NCBI RefSeq assembly: GCF_001424705.1
Contig: NZ_LMRA01000003.1
Span: 62,001 to 126,000 of the forward strand
Source: Methylobacterium sp. Leaf465
GTDB taxonomy: Bacteria; Pseudomonadota; Alphaproteobacteria; Rhizobiales; Beijerinckiaceae
DNA length: 64,000 nucleotides
Reading direction: 5' to 3'
Shown here: piece after piece, positions 50,836 through 60,317 of the stretch
How the letters are laid out: each line of letters begins with the position of its first letter
How positions within the stretch are numbered: the stretch's first letter is position 1
Program-made: the position numbers and the translations under genes
The notes under the pieces: model-generated
The model's input: the letters and a program-made list of their open reading frames with translations, nothing else
Told to the model about the DNA's origin: nothing
Database searches by the model: none

Positions 50836-52412
50836 CCGCGCTTCGGCCGGGTCTCGCACCCGGCCGCCCGTCCGCGACCGGCGGACCGATCAACCCCATG
50901 GACGGTGCAGCGATGGGCATGGCCCTCGAACTCCTCGGCGTCTCGAAGACCTTCGACGGTTTCCAGGCGCTCGCCAAGGCCGACTTCGCGGTGGAATCCG
51001 GCGAGGTTCACGCCCTGCTGGGCGAGAACGGCGCCGGCAAATCCACCCTGATGAACGTGGCGGCGGGGCTCTACCGGCCCGACCAGGGCCGCATCCGCGT
51101 GCGGGGCCGCGAGGTCGCGTTGACCGGCCCCGTTGAGGCCCGGCGGCTCGGGATTGGCATGGTCCACCAGCACTACAAGCTCGTCAAAGCCTTCACCGCC
51201 GTGGAGAACATCCTGCTGGCGCAGGGGGCCGCCCGCTACGGTGCCGGTCTCGCCGAGGTCGAGGCGGCGATCCGCGCGCAGAGCGAGGCGGTGGGCTTCG
51301 CCGTCGATCTCCGGCGGCCGGTCGGCAGCCTGTCGGTGGCCGAGCAGCAGCGCGTGGAGATCCTGAAGGTGCTGGTGGCCGGCGCCGGCATCCTCATCCT
51401 CGACGAGCCCACCGCCGTGCTCACCGACCGCGAGGCGGAGGCGCTGCTCACGACCATGCGGGCCCTGGCGCGCAAGGGCGCGGCCGTCGTCCTCGTCACC
51501 CACAAGCTCGGCGAGGTGCAGCGCCATGCCGACCGCGTCACCGTGATGCGCGGCGGCGGCATCGTGGCGAGTGCCGATCCGGCGAGCCTCTCGGCGGCCG
51601 AGCTCACCACCCTGGTGGTCGGCGCCACGGCGAACCCGGTGCACTGCCCCGCCACCCGGATCGAAGGCCCGGTGCTCGCGGTCGAGGGTCTCGCGGGCAC
51701 CCGGTCCGACGGGCTGCAGACCCTGTACGGCCTGAACCTCACGATCCGCGCGGGGGAGATCTACGGCCTCGCCGGCATCGGCGGGAACGGTCAGACCGAG
51801 CTCGCCGAGATCCTCATGGGGGTCCGGCGCGCCGGGACCGGGCGCATCGCGCTCGCGGGCGACGACGTCACCGGCGCCGGTCCCAAGCTGCGCCGGGCGC
51901 GGGGACTGGCCGCGATCCCGGCGGACCGGCAGGTCTACGGTTTGGCCGGCGACCTCTCGGTCGCCGAGAACTATGCGGTGGGCGGCCTGGCCTCCGGGCG
52001 CTTCGGCGGCTGGCTGCGGGTCGATCGCGCCGCGATCCGGGCCGCGACCGAGGCCGCCATCGCGGCCTTCGACATCCGGGGCGCCCGCAGCCCCCGCCAG
52101 AAGGCCGGCCTGCTTTCGGGCGGCAATGCGCAGAAGCTCGTCATCGCCCGCGAATTCGCCGGCCGGCCCCGCGTCGTCCTCGCCCACTCTCCGGCGCGCG
52201 GCCTCGACGTGCGGGCGACGGCCGACATCCACCGGCGCCTGCGCGAGGCCCGCGACGCGGGCGCGGGCGTGCTCCTGATCAGCGAGGATCTCGACGAGGT
52301 GATGCTGATGTCGGACCGGATCGGCGTGATAAGCCGGGGCCGGATCGTTCGCGAGTTCGACGCGCCCGCCGACCGGCAGGCCATCGGCGCCGCCATGGTG
52401 CACCATGCCTGA
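50832..52412 (+). CDS. ABC transporter ATPase, tandem-domain nucleoside/sugar type
   Basis: 526 residues, two fused ATPase domains. First: Walker A GENGAGKST, Q-loop HQHYKLVKAFTAVENI, signature LSVAEQQRVEIL, Walker B ILILDEPT. Second: degenerate Walker A GIGGNGQTE, signature LSGGNAQKLVIARE, Walker B VVLAHSPARGLDV. The asymmetry is normal for this family (RbsA/NupA type). ATG at 50832 overlaps the binding-protein stop; alternative starts at 50898 or 50913 would remove an unusual 22-27 residue leader. Confidence 0.92.
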   Translation: MTALRPGLAPGRPSATGGPINPMDGAAMGMALELLGVSKTFDGFQALAKADFAVESGEVHALLGENGAGKSTLMNVAAGLYRPDQGRIRVRGREVALTGPVEARRLGIGMVHQHYKLVKAFTAVENILLAQGAARYGAGLAEVEAAIRAQSEAVGFAVDLRRPVGSLSVAEQQRVEILKVLVAGAGILILDEPTAVLTDREAEALLTTMRALARKGAAVVLVTHKLGEVQRHADRVTVMRGGGIVASADPASLSAAELTTLVVGATANPVHCPATRIEGPVLAVEGLAGTRSDGLQTLYGLNLTIRAGEIYGLAGIGGNGQTELAEILMGVRRAGTGRIALAGDDVTGAGPKLRRARGLAAIPADRQVYGLAGDLSVAENYAVGGLASGRFGGWLRVDRAAIRAATEAAIAAFDIRGARSPRQKAGLLSGGNAQKLVIAREFAGRPRVVLAHSPARGLDVRATADIHRRLREARDAGAGVLLISEDLDEVMLMSDRIGVISRGRIVREFDAPADRQAIGAAMVHHA

Positions 52413-53544
52413 GGCTCGTTCCATGCCCCTCCTGTCCACCGCCCCCCAGCGGCCGGGCCCCAGGCTGCCCGGGCGCGGCCGCATCACGGTCGAGATCCGG
52501 CAGCACGTCCCTCGCTGGTATCAGGGCGTGGTCCTGGCCTGCGGCCTCGTCGTCGGGATGGGGCTCGCGACCGCCATCCTGGTCGCCTCCGGCGTCGGCC
52601 TCTCGGATCTCCTCCAGGAATTCGTGATCGTGATGGTGACCAGCCGGGGCAGCCTGACGGCGGTGCTGGTCCAGGCGGGCCCCCTCGCCATCGTCGGGCT
52701 CGCGGCGGCCGTCGCCTTTCGCGTCCGGTTCTGGAACATCGGCATCGAGGGGCAGATGATCCTGGGCGCCATCGCGGCCACCGCGATCGCGATCCACGAC
52801 GTCGGGCCGGCCCCCGTGCGGCTCGGCCTCATGATGCTGGCGGCGGCCCTGGCCGGGATGGCCTGGGTCCTGATCCCGGCCGTGCTGAAGATCCGCATCG
52901 GACTGAACGAGGTCATCTCGACGCTGCTGCTGAACTACGTCGCGTTCAACGGGCTGCTGCAGCTGCTCTACGGACCCTGGCAGGACCCGGTGAGCAGCTT
53001 CCCCAATTCCAAGCAGTACGACCTCGCCGAGCGGCTGGGCAGTCTCGGCTGGGGGGACCTGACCTGGGCCCTGCCGCTGGCGGGCCTCCTCACCCTCCTG
53101 TGCTGGTGGCTCCTGAACGTCAGCCGCTTCGGGTTCCTCTCCCGGGTGGCCGAAGCCAATCCGCGCCTCGGCGAAGGCCAGGGCCTGCCGATGACGCGGG
53201 TGATGCTGGCCGCCGCCCTGCTCTCGGGGGCGCTGGCGGGCTTGGCCGGCTTCAGCATCTGCGCGGGCGTCGAGTACCGGCTGACCCAGTCGTTCTTCAA
53301 CGGCTACGGCTTCTCCGGCATCCTCATCGCGTTCCTGGCCCGCAACAATCCCCTCGCCACCTTCGTGACCGCGGTGCTGGTCGGCGTGCTCTACGTGGCC
53401 GGGCAGAGCCTGCAGGTGTTCTACGGCATCCCCAGCGCGATGGTGCAGCTCATCCAGGCGGTGATCGTGATCGGCGTCGCCGCCTCCGACTTCTTTTTGC
53501 GGCACCGCGTGCGGTGGGTGCCGGGAAGGCGCCCCGATGTTTGA
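52405..53544 (+). CDS. ABC transporter permease (nucleoside type), subunit 1
   Basis: 379 residues with ~9-10 hydrophobic helices. BPD_transp_2 family: FRVRFWNIGIEGQMILGAIAATAIAI, LKIRIGLNEVISTLLLNYVAF, GYGFSGILIAFLARNNPLATFVTAVLVGVLYVAGQSLQ, typical of NupB/YufP. Overlaps the ATPase gene by 8 bases and the next permease by 8. Confidence 0.92.
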   Translation: MPEARSMPLLSTAPQRPGPRLPGRGRITVEIRQHVPRWYQGVVLACGLVVGMGLATAILVASGVGLSDLLQEFVIVMVTSRGSLTAVLVQAGPLAIVGLAAAVAFRVRFWNIGIEGQMILGAIAATAIAIHDVGPAPVRLGLMMLAAALAGMAWVLIPAVLKIRIGLNEVISTLLLNYVAFNGLLQLLYGPWQDPVSSFPNSKQYDLAERLGSLGWGDLTWALPLAGLLTLLCWWLLNVSRFGFLSRVAEANPRLGEGQGLPMTRVMLAAALLSGALAGLAGFSICAGVEYRLTQSFFNGYGFSGILIAFLARNNPLATFVTAVLVGVLYVAGQSLQVFYGIPSAMVQLIQAVIVIGVAASDFFLRHRVRWVPGRRPDV

Positions 53545-54472
53545 TTTCCTCGTCAACTGGCTGGCCAACGTACCGACCTTCGCGTTGCCCTACGCGCTGG
53601 CCGCGCTCGGGCTCATCATCACCGAGAAGGCGGGCGTGCTCTCCCTGGGCGCGGAGGGCTTCCTGCTCATCGGCGCCATGAGCGGCATCGGCGTTCTGCT
53701 CGGGGTCGGGGACTACCCCCTCCTCGCGCTCACCGTGGCCGCGCTCGCGGCGGCGGCGCTCTCGCTGGTCTACGCGCTCCTCGTGGTGACGCTGCGGGTC
53801 AACCAGGTCATCGGCGGCCTCGCCCTGGTCTTCCTGGCGCAGGGCATGACGGGGGTGATCGCGACGCGCGCGGGCTGGACCAGCCGGCCCGTGGACGGCC
53901 TGCACACCGTTCCCCTGGGATCGCTCGCCGACATCCCGGTGCTGGGGCCGATCCTGTTCCAGCACGATCCCCTGGTCTTCGCCACGGTGCCCCTCGTCGC
54001 CCTCGTCGCCTACGTCCTCGACCGCACGATGTTCGGGCTGCGGCTGCGGGCCGTCGGCGACGGCCCCGACGCGGCCGATGCCGCCGGCATCCGCGTCGCC
54101 CTGACCCGATACGGGGCCATCGCCCTCGGCTCGGCACTGGTCGGCCTCGCGGGCGGCTATCTCTCGGTGGGCGTCGCCAAGATCTGGGTCGAGGGCATGA
54201 GCGGCGGGCGCGGCTGGATCGCCGTCGCCCTCGTCATCTTCGCCCGCTGGCAGCCCTGGCGGGCGCTCGGGGGCGCCCTCCTGTTCGGGGGCATCGAGGC
54301 GCTGATCCCCCGCATCGCCGCCATCGGTGTCGCCCTGCCGCAATATCTCGTCCTGATGACGCCCTACCTCGCCACCCTCGCGGTGATGATCTGGATCTGC
54401 CTGCGCCAGGACGGCCGCAGCCTGGAGCCGCGGGCCCTCGGCGTCGCCCACCTGCGCGAGGAGCGCCGCTGA
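53537..54472 (+). CDS. ABC transporter permease (nucleoside type), subunit 2
   Basis: 311 residues, ~9 helices. NupC/YufQ-like: LPYALAALGLIITEKAGVLSLGAEGFLLIGAMSG, RVNQVIGGLALVFLAQGMT, GMSGGRGWIAVALVIFARWQPWRALGGALLFGGIEAL. Completes the BMP-ABC operon of four overlapping genes. Membrane heterodimer with the preceding permease. Confidence 0.92.
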   Translation: MFDFLVNWLANVPTFALPYALAALGLIITEKAGVLSLGAEGFLLIGAMSGIGVLLGVGDYPLLALTVAALAAAALSLVYALLVVTLRVNQVIGGLALVFLAQGMTGVIATRAGWTSRPVDGLHTVPLGSLADIPVLGPILFQHDPLVFATVPLVALVAYVLDRTMFGLRLRAVGDGPDAADAAGIRVALTRYGAIALGSALVGLAGGYLSVGVAKIWVEGMSGGRGWIAVALVIFARWQPWRALGGALLFGGIEALIPRIAAIGVALPQYLVLMTPYLATLAVMIWICLRQDGRSLEPRALGVAHLREERR

Positions 54473-55016
54473 GAGGGCTCGCCGATTCCGACCCGGCCGG
54501 CCTTCCGGGACCGAGCTCGGCGCGCGGCGATCACGGGGTGGCGGCCCCGGGGCGCCGGACAGCCCGATCCGGGACGGTGACGGGTCGACACGGGCCGGTC
54601 GTGCGCCGCCTCAGATCGCCACGCCATCGCCGCCGTGCCGCGGCTGATGGGCTGCCGTGATCGTCGTCATCAGCCGGATCAGGGTCTCCCCCTCGTGGCC
54701 CGCGAGCGGTTCGAGGGGCGCGTCGTGGGCCTGGCACGCGGCCTCTTCCATGGGCGAGGAGGCCAACACGATCATCCGGGCGGCTATGGAGGGCGGCCTG
54801 CGGGTCGATGTCGGGCATGGAAGCCCCTTCTCCCACCGGGTCTTCGCCGCCCGCCGCCTGTTCTGCCCCCGCCACCGGGCCTGGTTCACCCTGCCGGGCG
54901 GTGCCGTCTCGCCGGGATGGCCCGTGCGGGATCTGCCCACCGATCCCGTCCGCCACGATCGCCGTCCGCATCGGCGCGGCCCGGTAGAGCCGGCCCCGTT
55001 TCCCGTCGTTCGGGTG
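54473..55016. other. 544-bp stretch without a supportable gene
   Basis: Several open frames cross this G/C-rich stretch on both strands, but none has family motifs, a ribosome site and sensible composition together. A rightward frame from 54751 (MGEEANTIIRAAMEGG...) is the least implausible. It is probably decayed or non-coding spacer next to the orphan transposase-like gene. Confidence 0.4.
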
Positions 55017-55388
55017 TCAGGTCGCGGTCCTGAGGCCGGCATAGCGTCCGACCGAGGCGTGGCCGCCCCGGAAGCCGGTCGACGGAACGGCCGATCCGGC
55101 CATCGGGGTCCCGCGTGGCGGGGGGCCATGGTCCCGCCCGGTCGACGCCGATGCGCGGAGCGCCTGCCGCAGCGCGGTGATCTCGCTCCGCAGGCGCGCG
55201 TTCTCGCGCTCGACGTCCCCGAGGCGGGTGACGCCGGCCGGCGACAGGCCGCCGAAGCGTCGGCGCCAGCGGTAGAACGTGCCGACGGAGACGTGCGCGG
55301 CCGTGCAGATGGCCGCGATGGCGGTGCCATTCGCGGCCTCCCGCAGGAGGAACGCGATCTCTTGATCGGTATGTCGGGATCGACGCAT
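55017..55388 (-). CDS. Orphan IS3-type OrfA (HTH_Tnp_1) protein
   Basis: 123 residues: MRRSRHTDQEIAFLLREAANGTAIAAICTAAHVSVGTFYRWRRRFGGLSPAGVTRLGDVERENARLRSEITALRQAL is the IS3-family OrfA pattern (HTH followed by a Leu/Glu-rich zipper). No OrfB with a DDE integrase core follows, and no terminal inverted repeats were noticed, so it is a remnant or a recruited DNA-binding protein. The C-terminal ~40 residues are low-complexity. An upstream ATG (55394) is possible. Confidence 0.65.
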   Translation of the reverse strand: MRRSRHTDQEIAFLLREAANGTAIAAICTAAHVSVGTFYRWRRRFGGLSPAGVTRLGDVERENARLRSEITALRQALRASASTGRDHGPPPRGTPMAGSAVPSTGFRGGHASVGRYAGLRTAT

Positions 55389-55638
55389 GCGCATCAGCCA
55401 ATCGAGTCGGTATCCGAGGAGGCGGTCCAGCAAGAAACGCACCGTTGGCCGAGGGGCGCGGACAGACGTGCCGCGCGGTGCGGCGTGCGAATTTTGACGT
55501 TTGATCTGCAGCGGCGCACGCGTCGTGGGCGGAACGCCGTGGTTTTACGCAAGCCGCAGCCGCTCTGCAGCCTATTTGGCCTTCCTCCCCGGGCGCTCAA
55601 CTCGGACAATCCGCCGGTCACGGAACGAGGCGAGAGCG

Positions 55639-56865
55639 ATGGTCGGATTCACGAGACGCGGCTTCCTGGGAACGGCGGCGACCCTGTCCGCCCCGGCCCT
55701 CATCCGCCCGGCCTGGGCCGCCGACACGGTCAAGCTCGGGTGCCTGTTCTCGTCCTCGGGCACCATGGCGAACATCGAGGGCCGCCTGAACTACGTGGTG
55801 CGGATGGCCGCCGACGGCCTCAACGCGAAGGGCGGCGTCAACGGGCGTCGCATCGAGGTGGTGACCTCGGACCCCGCCTCCGACTGGCCGCTCTATGCGC
55901 AGATCGGCCGACAGATGCTGCAGCAGGAGAAGGTCGCCGCCCTGTTCGGCTGCTGGACCTCGGTCTCCCGCAAATCCGTGCTGCCGGTGGTCGAGCAGAA
56001 TGACGGGCTGCTGTTCTATCCGCTCCACTTCGAGGGCGACGAGAACTCGAAGAACGTCGTCTACGTGAACTCGCCCCCGGCGAGCTCGGTGCTGCCGGCG
56101 GTCGATTACCTCATGGGTGCGGAGGGCGTCGGGGCCAAGCGGTTCTTCATGGTCGGCTCGGACTACGTCTGGCCGCGGACCATCAACAAGCAGCTCAAGG
56201 CCTACTGGACCTCCAAGGGCGTGCCCGAGACCGCGTGGCGCGAGGAATACGTGCCCCTGGGCTTCTCCAACTTCCAGACCCTGGTGAACCAGATCCGCAG
56301 CTTCGCCGCCCAGCCCGGCGGCCAGCCCATCGTGGTCCTCACCGTGGTCGGCTCCTCGATTCCCGACTTCCTGCGCGAATTCGCCAATCAGGGCATCCGC
56401 GCCACCGACGTGCCGATCCTCGGCCTCGACATGGTGGAGGCGGACCTCGAGGGCCTCGACACCGCGCCCCTCGTCGGCCACCTCAACTGCTGGGCCTATC
56501 TCCAGGCCGCCAAGGCCGAGGCGAACACGACGTTCCTGTCCGAGTGGGCGGCCTACGTGAAGGCCAAGGGCGTGCCCTTCAGCGCCGACACGGTCATCGA
56601 CCCCATGGTCTCGGCCTATGACAGCGTCCAGCTCTGGGCGCTCGCCGCCGCCAAGGCCGGCAGCTTCGACGTCCCGGAGGTGCGCAAGGCCTTCCCCGGC
56701 CTCCGCTTCGCCGACCCCTCCGGCTACACCCTGACCATGGGCGGCGAGAACAACTACGTCGCCCGGGGCGTCTTCATCGGCTCGGTCAACGAGAAGCAGG
56801 GCTTCGACATCCTCTGGCAATCGCCCGATGCCCCCAAGCCTGTGCCGTTCAGCCCGTATGGCTGA
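55639..56865 (+). CDS. urtA: Urea-type ABC transporter substrate-binding protein
   Basis: 408 residues. Twin-arginine-like signal TRRGFLGTAATLSAPALIRPAWAA. Periplasmic Leu/Ile/Val-type fold of the urea/short-chain amide (UrtA/FmdD) group: VKLGCLFSSSGTMANIEGRL, ALFGCWTSVSRKSVLPVVEQNDGLLFYPLHFEG, GSDYVWPRTINKQLKAYW, HLNCWAYLQ. Heads a six-gene operon ending in formamidase, so the ligand may be urea or an amide. The 250-bp gap upstream should contain the promoter (nitrogen-regulated expected). Confidence 0.93.
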   Translation: MVGFTRRGFLGTAATLSAPALIRPAWAADTVKLGCLFSSSGTMANIEGRLNYVVRMAADGLNAKGGVNGRRIEVVTSDPASDWPLYAQIGRQMLQQEKVAALFGCWTSVSRKSVLPVVEQNDGLLFYPLHFEGDENSKNVVYVNSPPASSVLPAVDYLMGAEGVGAKRFFMVGSDYVWPRTINKQLKAYWTSKGVPETAWREEYVPLGFSNFQTLVNQIRSFAAQPGGQPIVVLTVVGSSIPDFLREFANQGIRATDVPILGLDMVEADLEGLDTAPLVGHLNCWAYLQAAKAEANTTFLSEWAAYVKAKGVPFSADTVIDPMVSAYDSVQLWALAAAKAGSFDVPEVRKAFPGLRFADPSGYTLTMGGENNYVARGVFIGSVNEKQGFDILWQSPDAPKPVPFSPYG

Positions 56866-58498
56866 GGGTCCGGGACGGTTCGGCCTGGTCGCCCTCCTGC
56901 TGTGGGCCGCGAGCCTGGTGGCGTCGCCGGCCCTCGCGGCCGGAGCGCCCCTCGATCGGGGCGCCTTCACCACCGCCCTCTGCGGCGACGGCGCGGTACA
57001 GGGCACGGCGGTGGAGGGGATCCTGCACGCCTCGGCGGAGGCGGAGTCCGGCGACGTCGCCTGGGCCGGCACGGTCCTGCGCGCCCTCCTCGAGCGGCGT
57101 CTGACCTGCCTGGGCGGGTCCGCCCTGCTCCTCGACCGGGCCGGTGCCGCCGACGGCCGCGACGCGGCCACCGGGGCGGTGCGCCCGGTCGCGGGCGGCC
57201 GCGCGCCGGTGCTCGGCCTGCGCCAGCGCGCCCTCGCGGAGACCGCCTCCGGAGCGGCGTCGCTGCTGACCGGGTCGGGCGTCGCGGCACGCCGGGCCGG
57301 CCTCGCCACCCTGGAGCGCCGGATCACCAGCGTGCCGGAAGCCCTCCTCCTGCGCGCGGCCTCCGCCGAGACGGATCCCGGCCTCAAGGTAAGCCTCGCG
57401 GCGCTCGCGCAATCCGCCGCCCTGTCCTCCGCCGATCCGGCGCGCCGCCTCGGGGCGATCCGGGCCGTCTCGGAATCGCCCTCGGGCGCCGCCTTCTCCC
57501 GCCTGTCCGCCCTCAAGGCCGATCCCGCCTACGGCAGCGATCCCGCCTTTCGCGGCACCCTCGACGCCGCCCTGGCCCGCGTCGCGCGGGCGGTGTCGAT
57601 CGGGGACGGTCTGGCGGTGCTCTACAACGGCCTGAGCTTCGCCAGCATCCTGTTCATGGCGGCGGCGGGCCTGGCGATCATCTTCGGGCTGATGGGCGTC
57701 ATCAACCTCGCCCAGGGCGAGTTCATCATGATCGGCGCCTACGCGACCTACGGCGTGCAGGAAGCCTTCCGGCGGCTCGCACCGCCCGCCTGGCTCGACG
57801 CCTACCTCCTCGCCGCGATTCCGGTCGCGTTCCTGGCCGCGGCGGGGGTCGGCATCGCCATCGAGGCCCTGATCCTGCGCCACCTCTACCGGCGCCCGCT
57901 GATGAGCCTGCTCGCCACCTGGGCGGTGAGTCTGCTCCTCATCAACGGGGTCCGGGTCGCGGTGGGATCGCAGAACCTGCAATTCGCGATGCCGCCCTAC
58001 GTCAGCGGCGGCGTGCCCCTCTATGCCGACTTCGTGGTCACCTGGAACCGCCTGTTCGCCATCGCCTTCGCGGCCGTCACCCTGGTGCTGACCCTCGTCA
58101 TCCTGAAGCGGACGCCGCTCGGGCTGGACATCCGCGCGGTGACGCAGAACCGCGACATGGCCGCCTGCCTCGGCATCCGCACCCGGCGGGTCGACCGGCT
58201 CGCCTTCGGCTTCGGCTCGGGGCTCGCCGGCCTCGCCGGCGTGGCCCTCTGCCCGATCTACAGCGTGAATCCCGGGATGGGCGCCACCTTCATCGTCGAC
58301 AGCTTCATGGTGGTGGTGCTCGGCGGCGTCGGCACCGTGGTGGGCACCCTGGTCGCGGCGCTGGGCATCGGGGGCGCCAACGTCCTCATCGAGCCGCTCT
58401 ACGGGGCCGTGGCCGCCAAGGTCATCGTGCTCGCCGGCATCATCCTGTTCCTGCAGCGCCGCCCCGAGGGCCTGTTCGCCGTGCGGCGTCGGCGATGA
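56858..58498 (+). CDS. urtB: Urea-type ABC transporter permease UrtB
   Basis: 546 residues. Signal (LVALLLWAASLVASPALAAG), a ~230-residue periplasmic helical domain (...LERRITSVPEALLLRAASAETDPGLKVSLAALAQSAALSS...), then a LivH-type permease from ~255 (AVLYNGLSFASILFMAAAGLAIIFGLMGVINLAQGEFIMIGAYATYG). The long N-terminal domain is normal for UrtB. ATG at 56858 overlaps the urtA stop by 8 bases. Confidence 0.93.
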   Translation: MAEGPGRFGLVALLLWAASLVASPALAAGAPLDRGAFTTALCGDGAVQGTAVEGILHASAEAESGDVAWAGTVLRALLERRLTCLGGSALLLDRAGAADGRDAATGAVRPVAGGRAPVLGLRQRALAETASGAASLLTGSGVAARRAGLATLERRITSVPEALLLRAASAETDPGLKVSLAALAQSAALSSADPARRLGAIRAVSESPSGAAFSRLSALKADPAYGSDPAFRGTLDAALARVARAVSIGDGLAVLYNGLSFASILFMAAAGLAIIFGLMGVINLAQGEFIMIGAYATYGVQEAFRRLAPPAWLDAYLLAAIPVAFLAAAGVGIAIEALILRHLYRRPLMSLLATWAVSLLLINGVRVAVGSQNLQFAMPPYVSGGVPLYADFVVTWNRLFAIAFAAVTLVLTLVILKRTPLGLDIRAVTQNRDMAACLGIRTRRVDRLAFGFGSGLAGLAGVALCPIYSVNPGMGATFIVDSFMVVVLGGVGTVVGTLVAALGIGGANVLIEPLYGAVAAKVIVLAGIILFLQRRPEGLFAVRRRR

Positions 58499-59610
58499 GC
58501 GGCGCCCTCGACCTGTCGCCCGGCGTGCCGGCGGCCCGACGGCCCGGCCCGAGCCTCGGGGGCGACCCGCTGCTCGCGGGCCTCGTCGGCCTCGTCCTGG
58601 CGACGGCCCTCGCCCTCGTGCTGCTCCAGCCCGCCCCCTACCTCGTCAACCTGGTCGGGCAACTGGCGGCCTTCGCGATCCTCGCCGTCTCCCTCGACCT
58701 CGTCTGGGGCTATCTCGGCATCCTCAGCCTCGGGCACGGACTGTTTTTCGCCATCGGCGGCTACGTCTGCGCGATGCACCTCCTGGCCCATGCCTACGCG
58801 GTCACGGGCACCCCACCGGACCTGATGCAGTTCATGGGCTGGAAGAGCCTGCCGGTCTACTGGACCGGGCTGACCAGCGCGCCCTACGCCCTCGCCCTGG
58901 CGCTGGGATTGACGGCGGCCGTCGCCTTCGTGTTCGGTCTCGCCTCGTTCCGCTCGCGGGTGAACGGCGTCTACTTCTCGATCATCAGCCAGGCCCTGGT
59001 CTACGTCGCCATGCTGCTGATGTTTCGCAACGATACCGGTCTGGGCGGCAACAACGGCATGACGGGGTTCTCGCGGCTGTTCGGCTGGCCCATGGGCGCG
59101 CCCGGGGTCGTCACCGGTCTCGCCGTCGCGACGCTCCTGTGCCTCGCGGCCGTGCTCGTCGGGGCGCGGGTCCTGGTGGCGAGCCCGCTGGGGCGCCGCA
59201 TGCTGGCCTGCCGGGACGACGAGGCGCGGCTGCGCACCCTCGGCTACGGCACCACGCGCCTCAAGCTCGGGATCTGGTGCCTCTCGGCCGTCATCGCGGC
59301 GCTGGCCGGCCTCCTCTACGTGCCCCAGGTCGGCATCATCAATCCACGGGTGCTCAGCCCCGACCTCTCCATCGAGATCGCGGTCTGGGTCGCCATCGGC
59401 GGGCTGGGCCGGCTCGGGGGCGCCGTGATCGGCGCGGTGGCGGTCAACGCCCTCAAGTTCTGGCTCAGCGCGGCGATGCCGGAGGCCTGGCCCTTCATCC
59501 TCTCCGGCCTCGTCCTCGTGGTGGTCCTCGGGTTGCCCAACGGCCTCCTCGACCTCGCCGCGCTCCGGCTGAAGCCGACCTGGCTCCGGCGCGCGGGATC
59601 GCGGCCGTGA
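58495..59610 (+). CDS. urtC: Urea-type ABC transporter permease UrtC
   Basis: 371 residues, LivM-type permease with ~10 helices: LAVSLDLVWGYLGILSLGHGLFFAIGGY, FRSRVNGVYFSIISQALVYVAMLLMFRNDTGLGGNNGMTGF, IEIAVWVAIGGLGRLGGAVIGAVAVN. Overlaps urtB by 4 bases (ATGA) and urtD by 4 (GTGA). Confidence 0.94.
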   Translation: MSGALDLSPGVPAARRPGPSLGGDPLLAGLVGLVLATALALVLLQPAPYLVNLVGQLAAFAILAVSLDLVWGYLGILSLGHGLFFAIGGYVCAMHLLAHAYAVTGTPPDLMQFMGWKSLPVYWTGLTSAPYALALALGLTAAVAFVFGLASFRSRVNGVYFSIISQALVYVAMLLMFRNDTGLGGNNGMTGFSRLFGWPMGAPGVVTGLAVATLLCLAAVLVGARVLVASPLGRRMLACRDDEARLRTLGYGTTRLKLGIWCLSAVIAALAGLLYVPQVGIINPRVLSPDLSIEIAVWVAIGGLGRLGGAVIGAVAVNALKFWLSAAMPEAWPFILSGLVLVVVLGLPNGLLDLAALRLKPTWLRRAGSRP

Positions 59611-60317
59611 GCGCCCTCGTGATCGACGGCCTCACGGTCGTGTTCGGCGCCTTCCGGGCCCTGGACGGCCTCTCCCTCGCCGTCGATCCGGGCGAGGTCC
59701 GCGCGGTGATCGGCCCCAACGGGGCGGGCAAGACCACGCTGCTCGATGCGATCACGGGGATCACCCGCCCGCGTTCCGGGCGCATCCGCCTCGATGACGG
59801 GCGCGACCTGACCCGAGCGTCGGAGGCCGAGATCGCCCGGGCGGGGGTGCGCCGCAAGTTCCAGAAGCCCAGCGTCTTCCCGGCCCTGACGGTGCGCGAG
59901 AACCTCGCCCTCGGCTGCGGCCCCGATTGCCCGGCGCGGGAGCGGCCGGCCCGCCTCGCCCGGGCCCTGGCGGAGACCGGCCTCGAAGCGCGCGCCGCCG
60001 TGCCGGCCGGCGCCCTCGCCCACGGCGAGAAGCAATGGCTCGAGATCGGCATGGTGCTGGCCTCCGAACCCCGGGTCCTCCTCCTCGACGAGCCGGTGGC
60101 GGGGCTGTCCGACGACGAGACCGCGCGCACCGCCGACCTCATCGGCGCCCTGCGCCGGCCCGACCGGGCCATCCTGGTGATCGAGCACGACATGGCCTTC
60201 GTCGAGGCGGTGGCCGACCGGGTCACGGTGCTGCACGAGGGCCGGACCCTGTTCGAGGGGGCCATGGCGGGGGCCCGCGCCGATGCCCGCGTAATCGAGG
60301 TGTTCCTCGGCCGATGA
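59607..60317 (+). CDS. urtD: Urea-type ABC transporter ATPase UrtD
   Basis: 236 residues, GTG start in a 4-base overlap. Walker A GPNGAGKTT, Walker B VLLLDEPVAGLSD, and the UrtD-specific signature LAHGEKQWLEIGMVL in place of LSGGQ. Energises uptake with UrtE. Confidence 0.94.
   Translation: MSALVIDGLTVVFGAFRALDGLSLAVDPGEVRAVIGPNGAGKTTLLDAITGITRPRSGRIRLDDGRDLTRASEAEIARAGVRRKFQKPSVFPALTVRENLALGCGPDCPARERPARLARALAETGLEARAAVPAGALAHGEKQWLEIGMVLASEPRVLLLDEPVAGLSDDETARTADLIGALRRPDRAILVIEHDMAFVEAVADRVTVLHEGRTLFEGAMAGARADARVIEVFLGR

Noticed and set aside
54657-56003. Long plus-strand frame leading into urtA
   Set aside because: Runs into urtA in a different frame and ends there; low-complexity, no ribosome site or family match. 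urtA is secure in its own frame.
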